DNA from: Paludibacteraceae bacterium
GTDB lineage: Bacteria; Bacteroidota; Bacteroidia; Bacteroidales; Paludibacteraceae
DNA: 38,013 nucleotides
NCBI GenBank assembly: GCA_016280845.1
Contig: JAEEHO010000041.1
Span: 1 to 38,013 of the forward strand
Direction: 5' to 3'
Made by a program: the position numbers and the translations under genes. A model generated the notes under the pieces. It ran no database searches and was not told the origin of the DNA. It saw nothing but the letters and a program-made list of their open reading frames with translations. Of the stretch, positions 30,416-37,442 are shown piece after piece; position 1 is the stretch's first letter; the number at the start of each line of letters is the position of its first letter.

Positions 30416-30479
30416 GCCAGAATGCCGTAATATAGCGGTTTTTGGCTATTGCTGTTAGCTACCTGTTAGCTACCGGATT

Positions 30480-30689
30480 TTAATTTTTCTTCTGTCGAAT
30501 CCGTTTTTCTTTCCCATTCCAGACGCACTGTACGTCGTTTTCTTCCTTATGGAAACCCTGCAAATAAAGACTCCTGCCGATGCAAAAATCCTTGAACTTG
30601 GCTTCTCGCTCGCAATGCCCGTGACAGCTTACTGGGTTCTCTTTCGTAGGCAAAATTCGATCCTGGCAATTATGGCACGGTGACTTCAT
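30480..30689 (-). CDS. Small Cys-rich zinc-binding protein
   Basis: A 69-residue basic protein with PCHNCQDR...CHGHCEREAKFKDFC and C-terminal KRIRQKK. Two CxxC-like pairs suggest a zinc ribbon. Last gene of the leftward accessory operon before attP, overlapping the previous gene as ATGA. Common as a small protein in Clostridia phages; function unknown. Confidence 0.65.
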   Translation of the reverse strand: MKSPCHNCQDRILPTKENPVSCHGHCEREAKFKDFCIGRSLYLQGFHKEENDVQCVWNGKEKRIRQKKN

Positions 30690-30886
30690 GTATTTGTTAT
30701 GCCCCCTTGCGCCAGTTGCAACGATTTCATATGTTGCATTTCGGCGTAAAGAACGTTCGCCACGGACGGCTGCGCATTTACGATTGTCAGCGCAATTACA
30801 GCCATTTGCCGAGCCTCTTCGTATTCTTTTGGGCTTCTGGTGGAATTACCTGGCTTCAATATATCAATGGCTCTTCCGATTGTCAT
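30686..30886 (-). CDS. Small helical hypothetical protein
   Basis: A 66-residue protein. ATG at 30886 with AGAGGTAGG upstream; the longer frame is in the previous gene. MTIGRAIDILKPGN...YEEARQMAVIALTIV is a single helical domain. The motif RAIDILKP...EAR-MAI-AL is frequent in short phage proteins of the accessory region (from memory). Coupled to both neighbours by 4-nt overlaps. Confidence 0.6.
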   Translation of the reverse strand: MTIGRAIDILKPGNSTRSPKEYEEARQMAVIALTIVNAQPSVANVLYAEMQHMKSLQLAQGGITNT

Positions 30887-31107
30887 GCGCCTACCTCTTT
30901 CCATTTGCAACCGTCGCAAGCACCTTTGTGCGCTTCGTGATACTTCCCGCATTGCAGGCAAAGCTCGTTCCGGCAAGAATATAATTCGCGGATAGCTTCG
31001 CCGCCAGCACGTAATGCCTCGATAAACGCAGTTCTTTTCTCGAAGCTGTCAAAGAGAGCTGTAAAGTCGGCTCCAGCTATTGCAGATTGATAGTCAGTAT
31101 ATGTCAA
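30883..31107 (-). CDS. Small Cys-containing hypothetical protein
   Basis: A 74-residue protein. I chose a TTG at 31107 because AGGAGG lies 8 nt upstream and it overlaps the stop of the zinc-ribbon gene as TTGA. The C-terminus (CRNELCLQCGKYHEAHKGACDGCKW) has two Cys pairs, a probable zinc site. Function unknown. Confidence 0.55.
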   Translation of the reverse strand: MTYTDYQSAIAGADFTALFDSFEKRTAFIEALRAGGEAIRELYSCRNELCLQCGKYHEAHKGACDGCKWKEVGA

Positions 31108-31280
31108 AGGTTCGTCCTCCTGTTCCATAATTTGATGGCCGTCTCTTTCTCGTTCATCCACGGCGTCGAGCATCCGCAGGAACGACACACGACTCGATAC
31201 CGAATCATATCGTAGGTGTCTTTCTTGTGAACGATGCAGTTATGCCCACAATGCGGGCAGTTTTCGACTTCATACTCCAT
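31104..31280 (-). CDS. Lar-like zinc-ribbon protein
   Basis: A 58-residue frame from ATG 31280: MEYEVENCPHCGHNCIV..., then YRVVCRSCGCSTPW and ETAIKLWNRRTN. The CPxCG...V-C-SCG...EAI-WNRR layout is that of Lar-type restriction-alleviation-like proteins, which are common in phages. It overlaps the genes on both sides, and the final codons carry the ribosome site of the next gene. A real anti-restriction function is not established for this family at large. Confidence 0.7.
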   Translation of the reverse strand: MEYEVENCPHCGHNCIVHKKDTYDMIRYRVVCRSCGCSTPWMNEKETAIKLWNRRTNL

Positions 31281-31680
31281 TTTTTGACTCGAATTTGTCG
31301 CAGGATTCGCTACGATGCATCAGGCGATGCTCTTTGTGCTTGCACCGTCCGTATCGACTTCCGTCCTTTTCCTGCTTCCAGTTGGCGCAGTTCTTGCAAT
31401 ATCCGTCGCTCATGCCAAACGACTTCCTGACCTCGTCGCCAATCTCGGAAAGATATTTCTCAATCCTTTCCTCACGACCGTGCTTCGTAAACCACTTCGC
31501 CTTGAACTTGTCACGGGCCTCATTCCAGTCGCCGATGCTAGTGTCTGATGACAAATACCATTCTCTGTCGTGAAACAGTTCCGCAAGGTCTTTGACCAGT
31601 TCGTCAAGTTCTTTGTCGCCAAAGTCGCCAACATGGTCTTTAAGCTGGCAGTAAAAATACTCAAGACTTCCGCCACTCAT
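31270..31680 (-). CDS. Hypothetical protein with C-terminal zinc motif
   Basis: A 136-residue protein: MSGGSLEYFYCQLKDHVGDFGDKELDELVKDLAELFHDREWYLSSD-like N-terminal helical domain and a Cys/His C-terminus (YCKNCANWKQ...GRCKHKEH...ESCDKF). It resembles short phage proteins that begin MSGGS-Y. It precedes the Lar-like gene with an 11-nt overlap. Function unknown. Confidence 0.65.
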   Translation of the reverse strand: MSGGSLEYFYCQLKDHVGDFGDKELDELVKDLAELFHDREWYLSSDTSIGDWNEARDKFKAKWFTKHGREERIEKYLSEIGDEVRKSFGMSDGYCKNCANWKQEKDGSRYGRCKHKEHRLMHRSESCDKFESKNGV

Positions 31681-31683
31681 GTC

Positions 31684-32142
31684 TTACCTCCCTGTGCTTC
31701 CAAAAGCACCGTTTCCACGTTCCGTATCGTCCAGCTTGCCAACAATTTTGATTTCCGGCGTCAAATACGGCATGATGACGAGCTGGGCAATCTTGTCGCC
31801 TTTCTTGACCTCGTAAGGTTCATTGCCCAGGTTGTATAGCTTGACCGCAATCGAACCGTTGTAGCCCTCGTCGATTACACCCCCGCACGACACAATGCTG
31901 TGCTTGACGTTCAGACCGCTTTTGCTTTCAATCTTTCCATAAGTCCCGGGGTCAAATGCAATGTGTACGCCAGTATCGAATGTTTCAGAAGGTTTTACTT
32001 CATGCGGGAAGAAATCATCTCCGAGTTTCAACGTCCTGTATGGGTATATCACCTTGTCCTCCCGGCTGTACAAGTCCAAGCCAGCGTCCGTCGCGTGTGC
32101 GCGTGTCGGCAGGAGTGCTCCATCGTCAAGCGTCACTTTCAT
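31684..32142 (-). CDS. dut: dUTP diphosphatase
   Basis: A 152-residue trimeric dUTPase. All five motifs are visible: [10 protein letters not shown] (I), [11 protein letters not shown] (II), [11 protein letters not shown] (III), [10 protein letters not shown] (IV) and [12 protein letters not shown] (V, P-loop-like). It hydrolyses dUTP to dUMP, limiting uracil in phage DNA. ATG at 32142 chosen for AGGAGG 7 nt upstream. Confidence 0.93.
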   Translation of the reverse strand: MKVTLDDGALLPTRAHATDAGLDLYSREDKVIYPYRTLKLGDDFFPHEVKPSETFDTGVHIAFDPGTYGKIESKSGLNVKHSIVSCGGVIDEGYNGSIAVKLYNLGNEPYEVKKGDKIAQLVIMPYLTPEIKIVGKLDDTERGNGAFGSTGR

Positions 32143-32518
32143 TCTGTTTTCCTCCTTTTTCCAGTTCCATCTCAAGTGCAAACAAAATCCGCGTTGCGCT
32201 GTGCGCTAGATGATCGTTGCTCTCGTCACCCGCAAGCCACGACAGAAGATGCGTGATAGCCCGTCCAACGTGCTTTTTAGCAGGGATTTTTTTGTAATTA
32301 TACTCGTCGTACCCGTGAATGTTCTCTGCCTCCCAGCGGACGCGAGAAACCGCCAGAAGCGCCTTGGGAGGCAAAAGCTCCGACGCATACGGTCGCTCGT
32401 GCTGCTTACCGCCGTTCTCGTTGGTTTCAATAGGCTGTAAGGCGTTGCTCATGCCGTCAATAAGCGGATCGGGGTTCACCGTACTCGTCCACTCTCCTTT
32501 GTATTTTTCAACGTTCAT
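32126..32518 (-). CDS. DUF5664-type dATP/dGTP diphosphohydrolase-like protein
   Basis: A 130-residue protein. ATG at 32518 with GGAGAAG upstream. [72 protein letters not shown] is typical of DUF5664 (helical, with an E/D/H set that could bind metal, as in MazG-like pyrophosphohydrolases). It overlaps dut by 17 nt, supporting a nucleotide-pool role. Confidence 0.8.
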   Translation of the reverse strand: MNVEKYKGEWTSTVNPDPLIDGMSNALQPIETNENGGKQHERPYASELLPPKALLAVSRVRWEAENIHGYDEYNYKKIPAKKHVGRAITHLLSWLAGDESNDHLAHSATRILFALEMELEKGGKQNESDA

Positions 32519-32522
32519 TCTG

Positions 32523-33200
32523 TCACTTCTCCATTTCTGCCCGCAGACTGTCCTTGATGTAGTAATCAAGGCCGAGTTCTTTGCAAAGCGCCTCTGCTTT
32601 TCGCCCGAACTCCGCCCAGTTAATGTCAGACGGGTAATAGTTCAGCTTCCCGATTTTTACTTTGTCAGCAAACGCAAGACGCCTTATTGCCGCTAAAACA
32701 AACGGCTCGCTCAAAACCGGCTCGAAAGACACCCACGTTTTAATGCCGCTTCTTGACGCATTTCGCAAGTCGTTCCCGCGCATAAGATCAAACTGTGCCC
32801 CAGTTCCGTCTATGGTTACGCCGTACCAATCTTCACCGTCCAAAAGGTCGAAATCTCGATTGCCGTGGCCTTTCGTGAGGATTTGAACGTGGTTCCCGTA
32901 CTTTTTCAGGAGCTTTATGATTTCTCTCGTCGGCGTCGTGTCGTAGCCGAACGGGTACGGGTCACAGGTAAAGCACAGGTGAATCAGTTTGCCCGTAATG
33001 TTTTCGCGCTCCAACTGCTTGCGCGTTTCCTCGACAATATCCTTGCGCGGCTCCACGCAGCTATGAAACAATTCGCGGTCTTTATGCAACACGTTCGGCG
33101 CGAAGCAGTAGTAGCACCGATGTGGGCATCCCGTGTAAATGTTCAGCGCGTAGTCGCCGTATTCCTTTGCTTTGCCTTTCGGCTCATAAATGGGTTTCAT
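32523..33200 (-). CDS. Radical SAM protein
   Basis: A 225-residue protein. [23 protein letters not shown] holds the CxxxCxxC (C25, C29, C32) that binds the 4Fe-4S cluster. [16 protein letters not shown] and [16 protein letters not shown] follow the SPL-like/short radical SAM pattern seen in phages. The substrate cannot be read; DNA repair or base modification are candidates. Start at 33200 preferred (AAGGAG 11 nt upstream), with 33209 possible as a TGATG junction. Confidence 0.82.
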   Translation of the reverse strand: MKPIYEPKGKAKEYGDYALNIYTGCPHRCYYCFAPNVLHKDRELFHSCVEPRKDIVEETRKQLERENITGKLIHLCFTCDPYPFGYDTTPTREIIKLLKKYGNHVQILTKGHGNRDFDLLDGEDWYGVTIDGTGAQFDLMRGNDLRNASRSGIKTWVSFEPVLSEPFVLAAIRRLAFADKVKIGKLNYYPSDINWAEFGRKAEALCKELGLDYYIKDSLRAEMEK

Positions 33201-33208
33201 TTTGTTCA

Positions 33209-33451
33209 TCACTCCTTGATAACGCGATTCTCCCACTTCTTGTAAGCATCAAGATACCACTCGTGCTTATCACCGTTGTATGTCAGCTCGTAGTACATTC
33301 CGTCTGATAGCGTTGAGGAAAGCAAATACTTCCAGTTTTGCAACGCTTTTGCTTTCCAGACGGTATAAACGTCAAACTCAACCGTCTTGTCGGTTACATC
33401 CATGTGTTCAAGAATGTAATCCCGAACGATTTTCCTTGCCTTTTCATCCAT
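33209..33451 (-). CDS. DUF6275-like small protein
   Basis: An 80-residue protein with GGAGG upstream of the ATG at 33451. MDEKARKIVRDYILEHMD...VYTVWKAKALQNWKYLLSSTLSDGMYYELTYNGDKHEWYLDAYKKWENRVIK matches a short phage protein family I recall as DUF6275. Start overlaps the stop of the zinc-ribbon gene. Function unknown. Confidence 0.7.
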   Translation of the reverse strand: MDEKARKIVRDYILEHMDVTDKTVEFDVYTVWKAKALQNWKYLLSSTLSDGMYYELTYNGDKHEWYLDAYKKWENRVIKE

Positions 33452-33602
33452 TTTCGTATACCTCCTCAATGTTTTCCGATCCGCAGCAGGGGCAAAAACG
33501 CTCATGCCACTCCTGCCATCCGTTCTCACCGTCCATGTTTTCCAATCGGATACGAATATTCGGCTCGTCAAACTCCGTACCGCAGTCCAAGCAACGCCAC
33601 AT
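33444..33602 (-). CDS. Small zinc-ribbon protein
   Basis: A 52-residue frame: MWRCLDCGTEFDEP...HERFCPCCGSENIEEVYENG. CxxC and CPCC form a zinc ribbon. It starts at a TGATG overlap with the previous gene and ends inside the start of the next. MWRC-DCG proteins of this size are frequent in Clostridia phages; function unknown. Confidence 0.7.
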   Translation of the reverse strand: MWRCLDCGTEFDEPNIRIRLENMDGENGWQEWHERFCPCCGSENIEEVYENG

Positions 33603-33838
33603 CAGTCTTCACCGATCCTTTTGTATGCCTCTGCCAATGCTTTGCAAAGATTGAGAAACGATTCCTCCGAAAACTGCGTGTGTTGCGCGACCGTCGTTGC
33701 GTCTGCCTTCTCAGACAATTGGCGGTATAGCTCGTCGCTGATCTTTCTTATAATTTCCTGCTGAAAATCTTCCGGCACATCAGAAAGCAAAACAGGATTG
33801 CCGTCAGCGTCCTTGCCTATCACAATGTCACATAGCAT
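33602..33838 (-). CDS. Small helical hypothetical protein
   Basis: A 78-residue acidic protein: a short strand (CDIVIGKDADGNPVLLSDVP) followed by helices (EIIRKISDELYRQLSEKA, SEESFLNLCKALAEAYKRIGED). First gene after a terminator hairpin. The site AGGCGGTGCAGGCGAT upstream is weak. Function unknown. Confidence 0.6.
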   Translation of the reverse strand: MLCDIVIGKDADGNPVLLSDVPEDFQQEIIRKISDELYRQLSEKADATTVAQHTQFSEESFLNLCKALAEAYKRIGED

Positions 33839-33895
33839 ATCGCCTGCACCGCCTTTCCAATACCATCATACCCGCCATACAAAGGCAATTTTCAA

Positions 33896-33917
33896 GGGCG
33901 GCTCCGAAGAACCGCCC
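33896..33917 (-). terminator. Hairpin with TTCG tetraloop
   Basis: GGGCGGTTC-TTCG-GAGCCGCCC on the minus strand is a 9-bp stem closed by C(UUCG)G, an extra-stable tetraloop, followed by TTGAAAATT. It separates the PAPS-reductase-like gene from the downstream small genes. A TTTACA-16-TACGAT element just upstream could be a weak promoter. Confidence 0.7.
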
Positions 33918-33971
33918 TAAAATCGTAAGTATATCGCAACTTTTGTAAAGGACATCTATGTCCTCTGCAAA

Positions 33972-34891
33972 CTATTCGCCCTCGTCGAAAACGCTGATTT
34001 GCCCATCAAGATTCGGGTCTTCGAGCCACCAGCGCATTACATCTTCAGGCTCAGTACCTTGCCCCCATGACCCATTGGTGAGATTTCGGCGTTGCCTTTC
34101 TTCAAGCATATTCTTGAAAGTTTTAAGATACTGTTCCTTGTATTTGGGCCACCTTGAAAATTGCGCGACGCGCAGCTTATATGATGCCATCGGGCATCCT
34201 ATGCAGCCAATTCTAGTAAAGCCCTCTTCATAAAGAGAGCAATACGGTATCTTCTCGGATTGTATAAATTGCCAAACGTCAGAATCAGTCCAGTCGATAA
34301 TTGGGTTTAATGTTGTTTTCCCTCTGGAGTAGCATTGTTCAACCATCCTGCGAGATTCGCTATTATCATTTACTAAGACGACCCCCCCCGCTTAGTTTCC
34401 TTAAAATCGCGAGAATTTGCAACAAATTTCGACGTTTCGTTGTTCATCATCGTTATAACGCCCTGGTTGCTTTTCCGCGCTACCGATTCAGACCACCGCA
34501 CTCCAGTGACCGTCATGCGGCCATCACCAGATGACTCTTTTAGTTTCTGGCAGCAGTAACGTGACAAACGCGTGGGCGGCATAAGCTTTTGCGGTATAAG
34601 ATTCCACATCGTAATCGCGTTTCCAGCCGAGTCTCGCGGTATATCTCTGCTGACATCAGGATGTTTTTCTTTGATAAACTGAACCAATTCGGGAGGATCA
34701 ACTGATGTTACACGATAATGCGACTCGTATTTGCACCCGCTCATGTCAAGAAGTGCCTTGACAACAACGCTGTCCTTGCCACCAGAAAATGCTAAAAAGT
34801 ACCCTTCTGGCGGCTCAAACGCTTTCAGCCGCTTTATTGCTTTCTCAACCTTGCCCTCACGACCAAACAAGGTTTCTTCTACAAGAGCCAT
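33972..34891 (-). CDS. PAPS-reductase-family protein, frame interrupted at a G8 run
   Basis: Two open frames form one protein of about 306 residues. The N-terminal part (34891-34373) has FLAFSGGKDSVVVKALLDM, the PP-loop SGGKDS at residues 36-41, and VTSVDPPELVQF. The C-terminal part (from 34346) has NPIIDWTDSDVWQFI and GCIGCPMASYKLR. They join across eight Gs (minus strand of 34382-34389): KRGG then VVLVNDNSESRRMVEQCY in the shifted frame. A -1 slip or one added G restores the frame. The family activates sulfate or adenylates substrates; in phages a role in DNA or tRNA modification is possible. Confidence 0.8.
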
Positions 34892-34920
34892 GTCATTTCA
34901 CCCCTCTCTGTTTTATCAAA

Positions 34921-34943
34921 CTACGCCCCCCGAAGGGGCATAG
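34921..34943 (-). terminator. Hairpin before the PAPS-reductase-like gene
   Basis: CTATGCCCC / GGGGCGTAG pairs 9 bp (one T-G) around a TTCGG loop, followed by TTTGATAAAA. It resembles a weak terminator or attenuator in the leader of the next gene. Confidence 0.55.
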
Positions 34944-34997
34944 CTACATCGTGCCAGTACCCATCATCTTGTCGGTATACGGGTCATAGCGCATCAT
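34944..34997 (-). CDS. Possible 17-residue microprotein
   Basis: MMRYDPYTDKMMGTGTM is preceded by a perfect GGAGGTGA 6 nt upstream and ends in TAG two bases before a hairpin. It may be a leader peptide for the hairpin-controlled downstream gene or a real microprotein. The strong ribosome site is the main support. Confidence 0.35.
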   Translation of the reverse strand: MMRYDPYTDKMMGTGTM

Positions 34998-35003
34998 TCC
35001 ACA

Positions 35004-35363
35004 TCACCTCCACCCGTACCTATAGGCTACTTCCTGTGCCTTTTCCGCGGCCATCAGCCTGTATTGCCAAAGATGCGCTCCGTAGTTTCCGTTGATGCTG
35101 CGGGCGATGCGCTTTGCGAGCTTTCGGCTGTAGCCGTAACGCTCCAGCTCGTTGATGAAATGCTTGCGGTTCGTTCGCGGCGAGGTCATTTTGGCGGTAA
35201 ATGAGAATTCCCCGCCCATTTTGCAGTATTCCATATCGCCAATATCAGGCGTATCGCTCGTCATGGTGAGTTCGCAGTCTATTACCTTTCCAAGCTCTAT
35301 CGCCTCGCCGTTCGGCGCAAACAGGCGAATGTCGTAACCACGGTTTTCAGAATCAATCGGCAT
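35004..35363 (-). CDS. Hypothetical protein
   Basis: A 119-residue protein with AAGGGG upstream of ATG 35363. First half beta-rich (RGYDIRLFAPNGEAIELGKVIDCELTMTSD...FSFTAKM), second half helical and basic (KHFINELERYGYSRKLAKRIARSINGNYGAHLWQYRL). Overlaps the preceding zinc-ribbon gene by 11 nt. No family recognised. Confidence 0.6.
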   Translation of the reverse strand: MPIDSENRGYDIRLFAPNGEAIELGKVIDCELTMTSDTPDIGDMEYCKMGGEFSFTAKMTSPRTNRKHFINELERYGYSRKLAKRIARSINGNYGAHLWQYRLMAAEKAQEVAYRYGWR

Positions 35364-35598
35364 TTTTGTTCCCCTTTTCCAGTAGACCCATCTCACGAGC
35401 TTTATCCTCGCACGGTTGACAAATGCGAGAATATACATTTCCGTCGCCGTCATAATACGATGCAGCTTTTCCGTCTTGGATTGCAAATATATGACCGCAT
35501 AACGGGCAAATCCACGGGCGACCTTTTGCAACCGTAAACGGCAATTTATTAGTATCGGCCAAATCAAGGGAAAAATATTCGGCTGTCATACGATCCAC
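35353..35598 (-). CDS. Zinc-ribbon hypothetical protein
   Basis: An 81-residue protein with CPLCGHIF and ICQPCEDKAREMG, a two-knuckle zinc ribbon. A GTG at 35598 gives the full frame; an ATG nine bases later is an alternative start. Function unknown; similar small proteins fill this operon. Confidence 0.6.
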   Translation of the reverse strand: MDRMTAEYFSLDLADTNKLPFTVAKGRPWICPLCGHIFAIQDGKAASYYDGDGNVYSRICQPCEDKAREMGLLEKGNKNAD

Positions 35599-35607
35599 GT
35601 CTCTCTT

Positions 35608-35943
35608 TCAAAACATAATACATTGTTCTTCGATGCGTCGTTTGTGCGGCTCGTCGTCGTACAAGTCCCACGGATACCAGTCGTAGTCGTCCGTAACGTC
35701 GCCCGTTATGTCGTACACGCGCCCGTCGATCTTGCATCCAAAGTGACAGGCAACATTGTCGTGGACGATTTCAGGGGCGCAGGCGGCAAAGCGGGCAGAG
35801 AGGATATAGGCAAACCAGTAGCAGCAACCGTTCAAAAAGTGAGAAAGCATTTCCTCACTTTCACCGCTCCCGTCCATTTTGGTTGAGAAACGCCCGATGA
35901 ACATTAAAACATCTGGCGCAATATCGTTTTCACACAATTTCAT
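35608..35943 (-). CDS. Hypothetical acidic protein
   Basis: A 111-residue protein with AGAGGTAAA upstream. The Cys-rich, aromatic centre (FLNGCCYWFAYILSARFAACAPEIVHDNVACHFGCKIDGRVYDITGDV) and the DYDWYPWDLYDDE tail give a recognisable but unnamed phage family pattern. Start overlaps the HNH gene's stop. Function unknown. Confidence 0.6.
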   Translation of the reverse strand: MKLCENDIAPDVLMFIGRFSTKMDGSGESEEMLSHFLNGCCYWFAYILSARFAACAPEIVHDNVACHFGCKIDGRVYDITGDVTDDYDWYPWDLYDDEPHKRRIEEQCIMF

Positions 35944-36610
35944 TCCGTTTACCTCTTACCTTAACGGTAAGCGCATCTTTTACGCTCCATCCATACTTAT
36001 CAATCCGCGCAAGAATTGTTGACCATCCAATTCCTGTAATCCTAGCCCATTGTGCAAGAGTGCGTGTTTCCCCGTTAAGCGTCAAATACCTGTTGCTACG
36101 TCGATTGTTGTTTTGGTCTTGCACAGAAACCCAGCGGCAATTTGACGGTTCATAGTTTCCGTTTACGTCAATGCGGTCAATCGTGCATTTCCCGTGAGGT
36201 GCGCTTTCGTCGTAACCGTTTGAAAAAGCCCATTTTGAGAAGTTTTGGAATCCGTCACTCCCAAGCCATTCATTACATACCTTTATTCCTCTCTCGCCAT
36301 ATAGGTGATACCCTTTATTATTCGGATTGCTACACCTATATCGCATTGAATTCCAAACGTCGTGTAGTCTTGTGTCGCTTTGACCATGCCTAATTACCCT
36401 AGCTCGCCTGCATTCGTTATTGTAGCAACCGCAAGATTTCAAACTTCCAGAACGAAGATGGCAACCAGTAGCTTTGTGCATATTCCCACAGTCGCATTGG
36501 CATAACCATTTTGCTATATGTCTTCCTTTGGGCGTAACGTAGTCGTCTGTTCTACTAATAACGACCAATCTGCCAAAGCGTTGACCAGTTAAATCTTTTA
36601 CGACTTTCAC
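35930..36610 (-). CDS. HNH endonuclease (free-standing, AP2/HNH type)
   Basis: A 226-residue protein. GTG at 36610 overlaps the previous stop as GTGA with GGGGTGG upstream. KDLTGQRFGRLVVISR and WLCQCDCGN...LRSGSLKSCGCYN form a Cys-containing DNA-binding start; LHDVWNSMRYRCSNPNNKGYHLYGERGIKVCNEW and TIDRIDVNGNYEPSNCRWVS...NNNRR are the HNH nuclease core; a C-terminal HTH-like region follows (TRTLAQWARITGIGWSTI). Likely a mobile homing nuclease. Confidence 0.85.
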   Translation of the reverse strand: MKVVKDLTGQRFGRLVVISRTDDYVTPKGRHIAKWLCQCDCGNMHKATGCHLRSGSLKSCGCYNNECRRARVIRHGQSDTRLHDVWNSMRYRCSNPNNKGYHLYGERGIKVCNEWLGSDGFQNFSKWAFSNGYDESAPHGKCTIDRIDVNGNYEPSNCRWVSVQDQNNNRRSNRYLTLNGETRTLAQWARITGIGWSTILARIDKYGWSVKDALTVKVRGKRNEIV

Positions 36611-37026
36611 TCGCCCACCCCGCAGCACTTCAAAATGCGACTCAGTTTCGACTTGAGCATATCGCGCTCGGTCTCAGCCTGAAAAAGATTGGCTTTCAGC
36701 TCGTCGCGCTCCTTGCATACACGAATATAGGCTGCGCCGCCCTCTTCGTATCTGTTCTCCGCGCGAATCTCCTCAAAGGTCTTGCCGATGAAGATTCCCT
36801 TGACCTGGCGAAGATGCTCCTCGTCCGTGCCGAGGCTGCGGAGGATGTAGTCGAGTCCAGACCCCTCCGCCACAACTTGCTCCACCATCTCTCCAATTTT
36901 GTCGCCGTGCTGCGTTTCAAGTGCGAGAAGCGTTCCTTTTCCAATCCTTGCGGCGTCCGGCAGGGAAAAGGCGTAGTGCTTGTCCGACGCGTCAGCGCCA
37001 ATGTGCCTGATAATTGCCAAATTCAT
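36607..37026 (-). CDS. Hypothetical protein with C-terminal coiled coil
   Basis: A 139-residue protein, ATG 37026 with AAAGGAGA upstream. N-terminal half: MNLAIIRHIGADASDKHYAFSLPDAARIGKGTLLALETQHGDKIG, a beta-type domain common in phage proteins; C-terminal half: a coiled coil (ERDELKANLFQAETERDMLKSKLSRIL). Function unknown. Confidence 0.6.
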   Translation of the reverse strand: MNLAIIRHIGADASDKHYAFSLPDAARIGKGTLLALETQHGDKIGEMVEQVVAEGSGLDYILRSLGTDEEHLRQVKGIFIGKTFEEIRAENRYEEGGAAYIRVCKERDELKANLFQAETERDMLKSKLSRILKCCGVGE

Positions 37027-37229
37027 TTCAAGTCTCCTTTCAGTTCTACCCGATCTGGGCGCGTGACCATAACCGCATGACCGCATTTGTCGTATAGCTC
37101 CACGTCCATCCAAGCGTTTTTAGCGTCCCTGCGATAAATCAGTGCCGAAATATGGTGGTACTCAATCCCATCGCATATCACAGGACTTCCTTTCAACCAC
37201 GCCGATTTTGCTTCTTCATTTGTCATGCG
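37023..37229 (-). CDS. Small hypothetical protein, first of the leftward accessory operon
   Basis: A 68-residue protein, ATG 37229 with AGGGTG 6 nt upstream. TNEEAKSAWLKGSPVICDGIEYHHISALIYRRDAKNAWMDVELYDKCGHAVMVTRPDRVE looks like a small beta-rich domain found in phage early regions. Sits just downstream of a candidate promoter. The longer open frame upstream reads through the tRNA and is not real. Confidence 0.65.
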   Translation of the reverse strand, partial: RMTNEEAKSAWLKGSPVICDGIEYHHISALIYRRDAKNAWMDVELYDKCGHAVMVTRPDRVELKGDLK

Positions 37230-37245
37230 CATCACCCTACAACCA

Positions 37246-37275
37246 TAATAACCACGCCACAAAGACAATTTCAGG
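37246..37275 (-). promoter_or_regulatory. Candidate promoter of the leftward accessory operon
   Basis: CTGAAA (37275-37270), 18-nt spacer, TATTAT (37251-37246) on the minus strand, between a terminator and the first gene of the operon. -10 has one mismatch; -35 two. Confidence 0.5.
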
Positions 37276-37281
37276 CATGAG

Positions 37282-37315
37282 AAAAGCGCCCCATCCGAAG
37301 ATGAGGCGCTTTTCC
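37282..37315. terminator. Bidirectional terminator downstream of tRNA-Gly
   Basis: GAAAAGCGCC / GGCGCTTTTC (10 bp) continues after one mismatch with CATC/GATG around a 4-nt loop. T-runs are present on both strands. It separates the tRNA unit from the accessory operon. Confidence 0.85.
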
Positions 37316-37366
37316 CGTCCCGGTGACAAGACACAGAAAGGAGGTAGCGGGTATGAGCAGACCCGC

Positions 37367-37442
37367 TGGAGCGAGAAACGGGTCTCGAACCCGCAACATC
37401 CAGCTTGGAGGGCTGGCGCTCTACCAATTGAGCTATTCTCGC
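37367..37442 (-). tRNA. tRNA-Gly (TCC)
   Basis: Complete cloverleaf: acceptor GCGAGAA/TTTCTCGC side, D-arm AGCTCAATTGGTAGAGC, anticodon stem CCAGC-CCTCCAA-GCTGG with anticodon TCC, T-arm GCGGG-TTCGAGA-CCCGT, discriminator T and encoded CCA. It reads GGA codons. A GCGGGT/ACCCGC hairpin follows. Confidence 0.93.

Larger units (their letters stand above)
30199..30474. other. attP: attP: tRNA-Ser core flanked by integrase arm-type repeats
   Basis: TGTTAGCTACC occurs four times: 30199-30209 and 30211-30221 on the left, 30453-30463 and 30464-30474 on the right, in pairs spaced 11-12 bp. Between them is the 3' part of a tRNA-Ser gene (30349-30415), the likely crossover core. The layout (arm sites, core, arm sites, next to int) is that of a lambda-type attachment site. 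Confidence 0.8.

Noticed and set aside
30241..30435. Plus-strand frame containing RGREDLNLRGAFYTPYSLS
   Set aside because: It is the antisense translation of the tRNA-Ser fragment at the attachment site.
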